Assembly (NCBI GenBank): GCA_029979405.1
Contig: JAPOHM010000069.1
Location: forward strand, 1 to 7,136
Source of the DNA: Methanobacteriota archaeon
GTDB taxonomy: Archaea > Thermoplasmatota > Poseidoniia > Poseidoniales > Poseidoniaceae
Direction: 5' to 3'
DNA: 7,136 bases
In this document: one piece after another, positions 1-6,925 of the stretch
How the letters are laid out: each line of letters starts with the position of its first letter
How positions within the stretch are numbered: the first letter of the stretch is position 1
Notes under the pieces: generated by a model
What the model was told of the DNA's origin: nothing
What the model saw: only the letters and a program-made list of their open reading frames with translations
The model's database searches: none
Position numbers and translations under genes: made by a program

Positions 1-328
1 CATGTATTTTCCCTGAGGCATCATGTGTGTGAGTCATGTGCATAGCTTGTGGACATGTTGCAGTATCGATTCCAGTATCTTTTGGAATCTCGAATTGTTC
101 TCCATCAATAATTATGGTTAGATATGGATGAAAATGCATTGCTACATTATGATCCTCTAAGCATGACTCACCAAGACTGTGCATTTCATCGGAAGTATCG
201 TAAAGTTGTGAATTGGAATTATTCTCTTCTCCCAAAATATTGATCATACCTTGATATTCCATTAAACCAACAATTGAAACAATACATATTGCTGTAAAAA
301 TCATCCAAAGACGGTTTTCATCCATCAT
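1..328 (-). CDS. Histidine-rich membrane-anchored protein, 3' end cut by window edge
   Basis: An open frame runs from ATG at 328 leftward out of the window, giving 109 residues without a stop. Its first ATG overlaps the VKOR stop as TAATG. A second ATG at 325 has better spacing (7 nt) from an upstream GAGG and may be the true start. Residues 7-25 are hydrophobic (RLWMIFTAICIVSIVGLMEY), so the protein is probably anchored with its C-terminal domain outside the cytoplasm. The domain opens with HFHPYLTIIIDG (65-76) and ends with CPQAMHMTHTHDASGKIH (92-109). From memory this resembles a conserved archaeal and bacterial hypothetical family with a HPxLxIxIDG...C...HTHDxTGxIHVE pattern. The many His, Met and Cys residues suggest metal binding, perhaps copper, but this is inference. 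Cysteines lie at 15, 56 and 92. Position behind VKOR and thioredoxin genes suggests a role in extracytoplasmic redox or metal handling. Confidence 0.82.
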   Translation of the reverse strand, partial: MMDENRLWMIFTAICIVSIVGLMEYQGMINILGEENNSNSQLYDTSDEMHSLGESCLEDHNVAMHFHPYLTIIIDGEQFEIPKDTGIDTATCPQAMHMTHTHDASGKIH

Positions 329-1023
329 TATTCCTCTTCAGACCTTTTAGTTGGAGCGACATACCCTCCTCTCTTTCTTCTTTCTTTTGCAACTACTTCT
401 TCTTCAGATTTTGAGTCATCATTCCAACCTCCAGATTCAAATGACTTCGCCATACGTATGAATCCAATAGTAACTACAACGTGGGCTACGTGTGCTGTAG
501 TACAGAACTGACATATTTTACCGATATCGTATTCTGCATACATGAGGTATAGAACGATGAATAATCCAAGGATTCCGAAGTTAGTTCCAACTTTTATGTT
601 TTGTACAACCCAGTTTGCACCTGGTTCCCTTGCAATAGTTATTGCTAACCACAAGAATAAACCAAATGCGAGCATTCCAAGAAGACCCCAAGGGAGACCT
701 AGAAACGGCACAGTATTCCATTCAGCATTCCCTATTACACTTGCACAATCACATACATTTCCTGCAGAACAAAAGGAACCTCCTCCCATTTCCGCCGCTT
801 TGTTGTGCATCCATAGTGTGTGTGCTGATACTGTAAATCCACCGAACGCAACCAAAATCAAACCTGCAAGGTTTCTTCCCTGAGCGGTTTCTAAAGATGG
901 CCAACGATTTGCAAATGATTTAGCAATACCTTCTCCTGCAGGAGTCATAAAGAGAATACCTGCTAATATTAGGATCATATGAGGCATCAAAGTCAAATCA
1001 AAACATTCGAGACCTGCTACCAT
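328..1023 (-). CDS. VKOR-family membrane thiol oxidoreductase (disulfide formation)
   Basis: This 231-residue membrane protein belongs to the vitamin K epoxide reductase family. Prokaryotic members pass electrons from an extracytoplasmic thioredoxin-like partner to quinone, so making disulfides de novo as DsbB does. About five hydrophobic segments are visible, near residues 12-28, 52-70, 106-131, 147-163 and 177-192. An outer loop carries FCSAGNVCDC (Cys85, Cys91, Cys93) followed by FLGLPWGLLG, matching the family loop-cysteine region and its G-[IL]-P motif. The active-site CQFC is Cys171/Cys174 at the start of the last segment. A charged tail (KERRKR, final SEEE) should be cytoplasmic. The start is placed at ATG 1023, behind a strong ribosome site; GTG at 1032 lies inside that site. 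The gene follows the thioredoxin-like gene by 1 nt. The family's conserved Ser/Thr six residues after the second loop cysteine is not obvious here. Confidence 0.9.
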   Translation of the reverse strand: MVAGLECFDLTLMPHMILILAGILFMTPAGEGIAKSFANRWPSLETAQGRNLAGLILVAFGGFTVSAHTLWMHNKAAEMGGGSFCSAGNVCDCASVIGNAEWNTVPFLGLPWGLLGMLAFGLFLWLAITIAREPGANWVVQNIKVGTNFGILGLFIVLYLMYAEYDIGKICQFCTTAHVAHVVVTIGFIRMAKSFESGGWNDDSKSEEEVVAKERRKRGGYVAPTKRSEEE

Positions 1024-1024
1024 T

Positions 1025-1666
1025 CTAATCACCTCTTGGGATGTTTATTTCCATCGAATCCCAGATATTTTCTCCAGCACTTGCCTCAGGAGAAGCAAAC
1101 TGAATTATTCCATTAGGTGCGATTAGGTAATATTGTGGAGTGTAATCAATACCCCACACATCACGATTTGTGTTATCTAAATCATCCATGTAGCCAAATG
1201 TATGGTCATAAGTCTCACGGAAGTCGGTTATTTCATCGCGACTGTATTCCCACCCATCTGCTCCAGGATTCAATGAAAATGCAACTGCAACGAATTGCAC
1301 TGAGGTGTTTGTTGGCATTGACCTTCCTCCATTTAGCCACTTATTTTGTTGTGCAGCAATATCCGGAGCTGATTTTTGACAAGCCCCACAATTGGTATCC
1401 ATGAATTCTACCATGAACCACGTCCCATCCTCATCTCCATCTTCCCAGCTAGGATCTGTAAATGAATGCAAATCAAACGTTTCCCAAGTATTTCCGTTGT
1501 AAACTTGACCTGTTAATTCAGGCGCTCTATCACCTACTCCGATTCCAGTGTATACTGGGTTAGTTGTGAATGCAATGTAGGTAAATGTAGCAATGAAAAT
1601 TACCGATACAAACATCAAACCGTCAGACCTTGCGCCTGCTTCGTTATTTAATTCTCTTCGAATCAT
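1025..1666 (-). CDS. Membrane-anchored thioredoxin-fold protein (TlpA/ResA/DsbA-like role)
   Basis: This 213-residue protein has a short N-terminal cytoplasmic stretch, one hydrophobic anchor at about 17-33, and an outer thioredoxin-like domain. GDRAPEL (45-51) is the entry typical of the TlpA/AhpC-type branch. VEFMDTNCGAC (86-96) ends in the active-site pair Cys93/Cys96. The cis-proline is seen in YTPQYYLI (Pro177), followed by a PNG turn at 184-186. No other cysteines are present, so the CGAC pair is the only redox centre. An acidic insert (WEDGDEDG, 74-81) precedes the core strand. It begins 1 nt after the epimerase stop (TAAAATG), behind a GGGGGAG purine run, and ends 1 nt before the VKOR ATG. 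This linkage makes it the likely partner that VKOR reoxidises, acting as a disulfide donor to secreted or membrane proteins. A reductive or isomerase role cannot be excluded from sequence. Confidence 0.9.
   Translation of the reverse strand: MIRRELNNEAGARSDGLMFVSVIFIATFTYIAFTTNPVYTGIGVGDRAPELTGQVYNGNTWETFDLHSFTDPSWEDGDEDGTWFMVEFMDTNCGACQKSAPDIAAQQNKWLNGGRSMPTNTSVQFVAVAFSLNPGADGWEYSRDEITDFRETYDHTFGYMDDLDNTNRDVWGIDYTPQYYLIAPNGIIQFASPEASAGENIWDSMEINIPRGD
1028..1035 (-). promoter_or_regulatory. Strong ribosome binding site of the VKOR gene
   Basis: GAGGTGAT on the minus strand is a perfect 8-nt complement to the conserved 16S rRNA 3' end (ATCACCTC). GAGG ends 8 nt before ATG 1023. The site lies inside the last codons and stop of the thioredoxin-like gene. 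It decides the VKOR start: the upstream in-frame GTG at 1032 overlaps the site and cannot use it. Confidence 0.75.
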
Positions 1667-1667
1667 T

Positions 1668-2615
1668 TTACTCCCCCATGATTTCAGAAATCAATTCCCT
1701 TGCAGTGTGTGCCACTGCGTCTTCACTATCATAGTTAACGCTGAAACCTAACTCTACAAGTTTGTTGATTGACAACATTGCCTTTGGGATATCTCCTGCC
1801 CAGCCACGGTCACCACCGGTATATTCGATTGCTGCCGAATGACATCCTGTCTCACGAATTACAATTTCAGCTATTTTTCTGACGCTACATGTATCATTTG
1901 AACCTAGATTAAACAAGTTCATTTTCTCGTTTGTATTATTGATTACATATAACATAGATTTCACGCAATCTTTGACCTCCATGTATGATTTTTCTTGCAA
2001 ACCATTCCCTAGTACTTCCAATCTTTTTGGGTCTTTCTTCAGTTTATGGATAAAGTCAAAAATCACACCGTGGGTTCCTCTTTCGCCTATTATATTGGCA
2101 AATCTAAAAATCCAGGCTTGGAAACCAAAAGTTCCAACCCATGCTCCGATTAAACCTTCACCTGCTTGCTTTGAGGCACCATAAAGTGAGATTGGAAGGC
2201 AAGGGCCGTGGTTTTCTGGAGTTGGCATTGGGGCATTCTCTCCATAAACTACAGAGGATGAAGCAAATGCTATTTTTGTAACATCGGCCAATCTCATTGA
2301 CTCCAAAACGTTGTAAGTCGCAATTGTTCCCTCCTTAAGGTCAGTATCTGTAATTCGAGTTCCTAATCTGATATCTGGATTCGCTGCAAGGTGATAAACC
2401 ATTTCAACTCCTTTGAAGATATTCTTTATCGAATCCAAATTTTTCAGGTCTGCATTGTGGAAAATAACCTTCCCTGAATCCACATTCTCTTTGATAAATT
2501 CATACACACCTGACGATAAATTATCGATTACAACAACTTCATGGCCTTCGTTAATTAATTCGTCAACCAAATGTGAACCAATAAAACCCGCACCGCCTGT
2601 CACCAGTACTCGCAT
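1668..2615 (-). CDS. NAD-dependent nucleotide-sugar epimerase/dehydratase (extended SDR, GalE-like)
   Basis: This cytoplasmic enzyme of 315 residues acts on nucleotide-activated sugars; UDP-glucose 4-epimerase-type activity is most likely, but the substrate is not readable. The NAD-binding Rossmann start is MRVLVTGGAGFIGSH, with the glycine motif at 7-13 and Asp31 ending the second strand (VVVIDNLSSG), which favours NAD over NADP. HLAANPD (75-81) and FASSSVVYG (117-125) are family motifs. The catalytic triad is a Ser at 119-121, Tyr145 and Lys149 (YGASK). The C-terminal GDRGWAGDIPK followed by KLVELGF is typical of NDP-sugar epimerases, and the length fits the family. I chose ATG 2615 because it starts exactly at the Rossmann strand and has GAGGG 6 nt upstream. 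An in-frame GTG at 2696 would add 27 polar residues with no family match. It heads the minus-strand run and is joined to the thioredoxin-like gene by 1 nt. Confidence 0.92.
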   Translation of the reverse strand: MRVLVTGGAGFIGSHLVDELINEGHEVVVIDNLSSGVYEFIKENVDSGKVIFHNADLKNLDSIKNIFKGVEMVYHLAANPDIRLGTRITDTDLKEGTIATYNVLESMRLADVTKIAFASSSVVYGENAPMPTPENHGPCLPISLYGASKQAGEGLIGAWVGTFGFQAWIFRFANIIGERGTHGVIFDFIHKLKKDPKRLEVLGNGLQEKSYMEVKDCVKSMLYVINNTNEKMNLFNLGSNDTCSVRKIAEIVIRETGCHSAAIEYTGGDRGWAGDIPKAMLSINKLVELGFSVNYDSEDAVAHTARELISEIMGE

Positions 2616-2621
2616 AAAATA

Positions 2622-2626
2622 CCCTC
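2622..2626 (-). promoter_or_regulatory. Ribosome binding site of the epimerase gene
   Basis: GAGGG on the minus strand lies 6 nt before ATG 2615. It supports this internal ATG over the upstream in-frame GTG at 2696. Confidence 0.6.
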
Positions 2627-2780
2627 GTGAATCTTTGTTATAAGTCCTAGTAGTTCCTTGCTTGCTACTTGATTGCAAGATTTCACTTTTATTCACCCCT
2701 ATTCAAAATCTTATAGCACCCTTGACAATGGATTCAGTTCGTTGTGTTTGGAGCAGCACAGCGGAATCGAATTATGCTCC

Positions 2781-2785
2781 AGGAG
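2781..2785 (+). promoter_or_regulatory. Ribosome binding site of the 83-residue protein gene
   Basis: AGGAG, followed by TGA, resembles the full AGGAGGTGA complement of the 16S rRNA end and lies 9 nt before ATG 2795. The in-frame ATG at 2774 is closed by TGA at 2786, so ATG 2795 is the start. Confidence 0.6.
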
Positions 2786-2794
2786 TGAAAAAAC

Positions 2795-3046
2795 ATGAAC
2801 AAAACAAAACAAACAAACGAGCAAGAAAATGAAATACAAAATAGCACCTTAGTTGGATTTGCAAGAAAATCTAATGCTGGAAGGGCTGTTAAATTGTCAA
2901 TAAACACCTCTGCATTTGAAGAATGTGCGACATATGTCACAAGTGATGGGCAAACCTATGTTCAACTAATCGTAAGCCTGAACGCCCTAAATGGTGTAAT
3001 TGATGGAAGTAGATCTGTTACTGCAATCAACCATCTTAATGATTAA
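2795..3046 (+). CDS. Small conserved-looking protein of unknown function (83 aa)
   Basis: I do not recognise a named family. The protein has a polar, disordered-looking N-terminus (MNKTKQTNEQENE) and then a compact 65-residue domain. The domain starts LVGFARKSNAGRAVKLSI and continues with an alternating strand-like part (CATYVTSDGQTYVQLIVSL) and a final NGVIDGSRSVTAINHL. From memory, short proteins with a G[FY]A[RK]KS..G.A.K[LI]SI...DG..YV.L pattern occur in marine archaea, which I cannot verify here. No membrane segment or signal peptide is present, and there is only one cysteine (residue 44), so it is probably a soluble cytoplasmic protein. Evidence that it is real: a good AGGAG site, amino-acid composition of a folded protein, and position as first gene downstream of the divergent promoter region. 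The 64-nt gap to the glycosyltransferase gene leaves open whether they share a transcript. A binding or regulatory role is possible but undetermined. Confidence 0.75.
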   Translation: MNKTKQTNEQENEIQNSTLVGFARKSNAGRAVKLSINTSAFEECATYVTSDGQTYVQLIVSLNALNGVIDGSRSVTAINHLND

Positions 3047-3110
3047 TACCGCAATTTATTGTTGTTACCAAAACCATCTACTGTAATATTTTACAGGCGA
3101 ATCACATATA

Positions 3111-4067
3111 ATGGACTCAGCCTCGGGAAGAACCATGGAAAATGGCAAGTATGGCGGTTTATCCGTCATAGCTGGACTTCCAATGTACAACGAAGAGGAG
3201 ACCATAGGTACCGTTGTAACTATCACAAAGGATTTTGTTGACAGGGTGATTTGCGTTGATGATGGGTCATCAGACTCAAGTGCAAGAATCGCTGAAACTT
3301 GCGGAGCAATTGTTCACAGACACAGAGTAAACAGAGGATACGGTGGAGCACTGAAGTCGCTGTTCAAACTGGCAAAGGAAAGTGAGGTTGACATCTTAGT
3401 AATTCTTGATAGCGACGGGCAACATAATCCCGAAAGCATTCCAGATATGATTCAACCGATCATAGATGGGGAAGCTGATTTTGTAATCGGTAGTAGATTT
3501 GTAGAAGGAGGTAAAACCGAAGAGATGCCAGCTTATCGAAGATTGGGCATAAAGGTCATTACAGCTGCTTCAAACCTATCCAGTGACTTGGATATTTCAG
3601 ATACTCAATCAGGTTTTAGAGCATTTTCAAGAAAAGCGATCGATAGGCTTAGATTTGATTCAGATGGCATGGAACTTTCATTAGAAATGCTGGAAGATGC
3701 GACAGAGAAGAATCTAAGGATAAAAGAAGTACCAACCGTTATACGATATGATGTACCTAAAGGTAGTAACTTCACTGCGATTTCTCACGGCTTCGCTGTA
3801 CTAGCATGGGCTATGATTTCTCTTTCCCAAAAGAAACCAATTCTCGTACTTGGCCTGCCTGGTTTAGGCTTATTTGCGGCAGGTTCAGCTATGGCCTTTA
3901 ACGCAATCAATGGTGTTACGGATTCTGTAGATGCTATTGTTGGACCAGGATTGACGTCTATCTGGATTGGAGTATTAGGAATCTCTCTTATGGCAACCGG
4001 TTTAGTACTACAGTCCGCTAGAAATTTTATTCGTCACTTACTGATTAAAGAGTTCGGAATTTCTTGA
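3111..4067 (+). CDS. Family 2 glycosyltransferase with C-terminal membrane segments (polyprenol-phosphate type)
   Basis: The 318-residue protein starts with a GT-A fold catalytic domain (about 17-215). Motifs in order are GLPMYNEEETIG (22-33), CVDDGSSD (48-55), the metal-binding DSD at 100-102 in LDSDGQHNPE, IGSRFVEGG (126-134) and DTQSGFRAFS (164-173). An acidic GMELSLEMLE (186-195) follows, where the dolichol-phosphate-mannose-synthase-like group has its acceptor-side motif. Two hydrophobic segments (about 243-266 and 280-300) then tether it to the membrane. Such enzymes move a sugar from a nucleotide donor to a polyprenyl phosphate or similar lipid on the cytoplasmic face. The exact sugar is unknown. 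The start is uncertain: ATG 3111 has no clear ribosome site, while ATG 3135 (residue 9) follows GGGAAG by 4 nt and begins nearer the domain. The epimerase across the divergent region could supply nucleotide sugar for the same glycan route, which is inference. Confidence 0.9.
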   Translation: MDSASGRTMENGKYGGLSVIAGLPMYNEEETIGTVVTITKDFVDRVICVDDGSSDSSARIAETCGAIVHRHRVNRGYGGALKSLFKLAKESEVDILVILDSDGQHNPESIPDMIQPIIDGEADFVIGSRFVEGGKTEEMPAYRRLGIKVITAASNLSSDLDISDTQSGFRAFSRKAIDRLRFDSDGMELSLEMLEDATEKNLRIKEVPTVIRYDVPKGSNFTAISHGFAVLAWAMISLSQKKPILVLGLPGLGLFAAGSAMAFNAINGVTDSVDAIVGPGLTSIWIGVLGISLMATGLVLQSARNFIRHLLIKEFGIS

Positions 4068-4120
4068 AATTCTATCTTTTAGGCACAGCATTCATGGATT
4101 GATTGCACACCCAAGTAAAC

Positions 4121-6925
4121 ATGGGAGACATACGTGAGCAACTCTCTGAGTACTCACGTAACGTAAAACAAAAGGTTGAGAACGGTTTAGACACAGTATA
4201 TTCACAAGTTCTTACGCAACCAAAAACCACATTGGTACTAATGATTATTCTTTCAGCTTACTTAGGAAACATAGGCACTAATTTTCAGGACCAAATCGTC
4301 GATGATGTTGAAATATTTTTACCAGAGGGTGCAGAATCTACAGATTTATTGATTGAAGTAAGAGAAGAGTGGTCAACAGATGTTGGATTTATTTACATCA
4401 AAACACCAAATGCGTATGAACCTGAGATTTTTGGTGAACAGTATAACATAACCAATGTTGACATCTTGCATGAAATTTCTTGGATTGAAGGAGATGATGA
4501 AACGACCTCTCCTGGTCTAAAGAAAAGTGGTATCGACTGGAATAAAGAGGACCACGGAAAGCAAGATGGGGTACTCTGGATAATTTCAATATCTCAGATT
4601 ATCAAAGAAATCAATTCGAGCGATGGAAGATTTAACGAAGCAATGTGCAACAATACAGGTGAGAGGTTAACTGCGAACCTAATTGATTGTAATGTAATTT
4701 CTCAGGGGCCAAATGGAGGGCTGTATGCCATTCCAGATCAGCAACAGAGAATTGATGAGATTGTGAACCAATCAAATGGATCGCTAGGTGCCTTAGCAAA
4801 GGACACAAACGGTGACGGGATATGGGACACGACTGCAGTTTTAGTTGGAATGATATCTGAAAACCAGATTGATCAAACGGGGAAATGGGAAAATTACAAG
4901 GAATTTTTTAGCCACGTGAATGAAATAATCTCTGAAAGTAATCGGCCACAAGAATATCGTACAACGACGATGACCCAGACGGGACTGTCGAAAATTTTGG
5001 AAGATGTTTCGGATGCAATTTACTTAGATTTACTCGACATGATGCCTATTTCATTGACATTAACTGTTTTAGTTGTTACTTTATTGCACAGATCTTGGAA
5101 GGTTGTCGTAATTTCTGGAACTCCAATCGTCATGGCACTTGCTGTAACTTTTGGTGCATCGGTATTGTTAGAAATGACATTAACTCCAATGATTATAGCT
5201 ACTTTCCCAATTCTAATTGGATTGGGAGTAGACTACGCACTTCACATGGTCAATCGAATTGAAGAAGTGCGGAAAAAGCGGATTGATGCCGCAGTTGAGG
5301 AAAACGAAAGGAGAAGGCGTAAAGGCCAACAACCTACAGAGGTGCCTGATTTGTGGGACCCTGAATTCTACCGCTCTTGTGTAATGGAAATGTCACGGAC
5401 TACGGGTGTTGCAGTACTTATTTCAGCAGTTACCACAATCATCGGGTTCTCAGTGCTAATTATGCCAAGTATTGTATCGATTGTACCAATACGTTCAGTG
5501 GGAATGACATTGGTTGCAGGAATTATGGCTACACTTGTATTTTCGATGATTTTGGTACCAGTCCTGACCTGGATTTTACGTTTCAACAAACGGACGAATC
5601 CTCCAATGTGGGGCTCAATCGCCAGATTCCCAGTAAAGGGATATCTTATCATAATAATGATAACAGCAGGCATAACATTAGCAGGATTTGCAAATCTTGA
5701 CCAATTGGACAAGCCAATATCTGGGAGTGACCAAACACCAGACAATATACCATCGATGGAAGCTATGGTTGAATATTCAAACACTTTCTCAGGGGGTCAA
5801 ACCTCTTTATTCATTTTTGATGCATCACAACATCTAAATGACCAAGAAATGAAAATTCGTTCACTCGAGGTATTGGACGCAATGGACATGCTTGAAAACC
5901 AAATAGAAGCTGTTCCCTACACAAATACAACTAGTCTGATCACGTTTTTGGAATCGATACCCGTGACAATTACTGAACCAAATTCTGGCATCACATTGTA
6001 TGAGGGTTCCCTTTGGGACCTACTTCACGATGAATGTTGGGAATCGAACGAGCCTGAGTGCGCTGCTTGGATTGCATTAGATGCTACTTCTCCTGATATG
6101 AAAGGACGAGAACATTTGCGAAAGGATATGGTAAATGTAGCATACGATACTTTGTCCAAGGAGGTGCAGTGGATGCTTACAAACGAAATTGGTAGCAAAG
6201 CATTGGTTTACGTTTCTCAACCATACATGAATCTTGATAATGCAAGCCTGCTAAGAGATGAGATTGACTTGATGTTATCTGAGCCACTCGAAGAGGGAGG
6301 AATTCGTGTTTCTCCTCTTACAGGAGGTCTACCTGTCAGTTTAGATATCAACGAAGGTATTCATGATACGCAGACTTATACAACTCTTCTAACTATGATC
6401 ATTCTAACGATAGTAATGTGTATAGTTTTCAAATCTGTTAGAGTGGGAATAATCACCATGATACCTGTGGCTACAATCATAGTTTGGCAACCACTTCTGA
6501 TGAGTTCAGGAGATGTGAATGTAAATATCTTCACTGCCATGATTGGAACAATTGTCTTTGGAATTGGAGTTGATGATGCGATACACGTCATGCACAGAAT
6601 CCAGGAGGAAGGAGAAAGTGCAGTTGGAATAAGTCATTCTATAGAAAAGACTGGGCAGACTATTTTTGAAACCACGGCGACAACTGTTGCTGGATTGGGT
6701 GCAGGATTTTTCGTTGCCTTCCCGGGATTAGTTAATTTCTTCATACTCATGATGCTACTAATCGCATTTGCTTTTATCACAAGCGAATTCGTGTTGCCTG
6801 CTTGTTTGACTGCTGAGAAGGTAGCGAGGTCTAAAATTACTGGAGAGCCTTCCTTCATAGATTATGGAGAAGGAATTGTTCTAACTGATTCGAACATGAA
6901 ACCGGTTGATGCGATTATTGATTAG
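4121..6925 (+). CDS. RND-superfamily (MMPL/SSD-type) membrane transporter
   Basis: The 934-residue protein from ATG 4121 shows the RND double repeat: one membrane segment, a large outer loop, five segments, then the same again. Numbering here counts from TTG 4103 (940 residues; subtract 6 for the ATG). Hydrophobic segments lie near 42-58, 313-329, 333-353, 363-382, 435-455, 464-491, 512-530, 759-777, 780-800, 808-827, 857-874 and 876-899. The paired fourth-segment motifs GLGVDYALHM (373-382) and GIGVDDAIHVMHRI (819-832) carry the Asp residues used for proton relay in this superfamily. A charged linker (386-410) is cytoplasmic. The first outer loop holds a calcium-loop-like DTNGDGIWD (234-242) and a Cys182/Cys196 pair; the second holds Cys645/Cys653. 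It probably exports lipids, hydrophobic compounds or surface-lipid precursors driven by protons or sodium; the substrate is unknown. Neither start has a clear ribosome site. It lies 53 nt after the glycosyltransferase gene, which suggests a shared surface function. Confidence 0.9.
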   Translation: MGDIREQLSEYSRNVKQKVENGLDTVYSQVLTQPKTTLVLMIILSAYLGNIGTNFQDQIVDDVEIFLPEGAESTDLLIEVREEWSTDVGFIYIKTPNAYEPEIFGEQYNITNVDILHEISWIEGDDETTSPGLKKSGIDWNKEDHGKQDGVLWIISISQIIKEINSSDGRFNEAMCNNTGERLTANLIDCNVISQGPNGGLYAIPDQQQRIDEIVNQSNGSLGALAKDTNGDGIWDTTAVLVGMISENQIDQTGKWENYKEFFSHVNEIISESNRPQEYRTTTMTQTGLSKILEDVSDAIYLDLLDMMPISLTLTVLVVTLLHRSWKVVVISGTPIVMALAVTFGASVLLEMTLTPMIIATFPILIGLGVDYALHMVNRIEEVRKKRIDAAVEENERRRRKGQQPTEVPDLWDPEFYRSCVMEMSRTTGVAVLISAVTTIIGFSVLIMPSIVSIVPIRSVGMTLVAGIMATLVFSMILVPVLTWILRFNKRTNPPMWGSIARFPVKGYLIIIMITAGITLAGFANLDQLDKPISGSDQTPDNIPSMEAMVEYSNTFSGGQTSLFIFDASQHLNDQEMKIRSLEVLDAMDMLENQIEAVPYTNTTSLITFLESIPVTITEPNSGITLYEGSLWDLLHDECWESNEPECAAWIALDATSPDMKGREHLRKDMVNVAYDTLSKEVQWMLTNEIGSKALVYVSQPYMNLDNASLLRDEIDLMLSEPLEEGGIRVSPLTGGLPVSLDINEGIHDTQTYTTLLTMIILTIVMCIVFKSVRVGIITMIPVATIIVWQPLLMSSGDVNVNIFTAMIGTIVFGIGVDDAIHVMHRIQEEGESAVGISHSIEKTGQTIFETTATTVAGLGAGFFVAFPGLVNFFILMMLLIAFAFITSEFVLPACLTAEKVARSKITGEPSFIDYGEGIVLTDSNMKPVDAIID

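Larger units (their letters stand above)
2616..2794. promoter_or_regulatory. Divergent intergenic region with candidate archaeal promoters
   Basis: This 179-nt AT-rich spacer separates the minus-strand epimerase start from the plus-strand small-protein start, so it should hold both promoters. CTTATAGC at 2710-2717 is the best TATA-like box for the plus strand, and would place a transcript start near 2738. For the minus strand there are AATAAAAG (2686-2693) and TTATAA (2638-2643). The latter would start the transcript too close to the GAGGG site for that site to be used, so 2686-2693 or the reverse of 2710-2717 is preferred. No clear BRE or operator palindrome was seen. The boxes are short and weak on their own; the divergent arrangement is the main evidence. 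Confidence 0.4.

Noticed and set aside
542..883. Open frame of 113 codons on the plus strand
   Set aside because: It is fully antisense to the VKOR gene, whose membrane segments and active-site cysteines are convincing; it has no start signal.
1024..1032. GTG 1032 as the VKOR start
   Set aside because: The GTG is part of the GAGGTGAT ribosome site that serves ATG 1023 with standard spacing.
2616..2696. 27-codon N-terminal extension of the epimerase from GTG 2696
   Set aside because: The Rossmann fold begins exactly at ATG 2615, which has GAGGG 6 nt upstream; the extension is polar and unlike the family.
2734..2940. Minus-strand open frame of 68 codons with a hydrophobic stretch
   Set aside because: It overlaps the divergent promoter region and the start of the 83-residue gene, has no ribosome site, and its hydrophobic run is the reverse of Lys/Asn-rich codons.
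4068..4120. Possible T-rich terminator (ATCTTTT) between the glycosyltransferase and transporter genes
   Set aside because: The T run is only four bases with no stem, too weak to claim a transcript end.
5368..5784. Open frame of 138 codons on the minus strand
   Set aside because: It is an antisense shadow of the transporter, with composition reflecting reversed hydrophobic codons.
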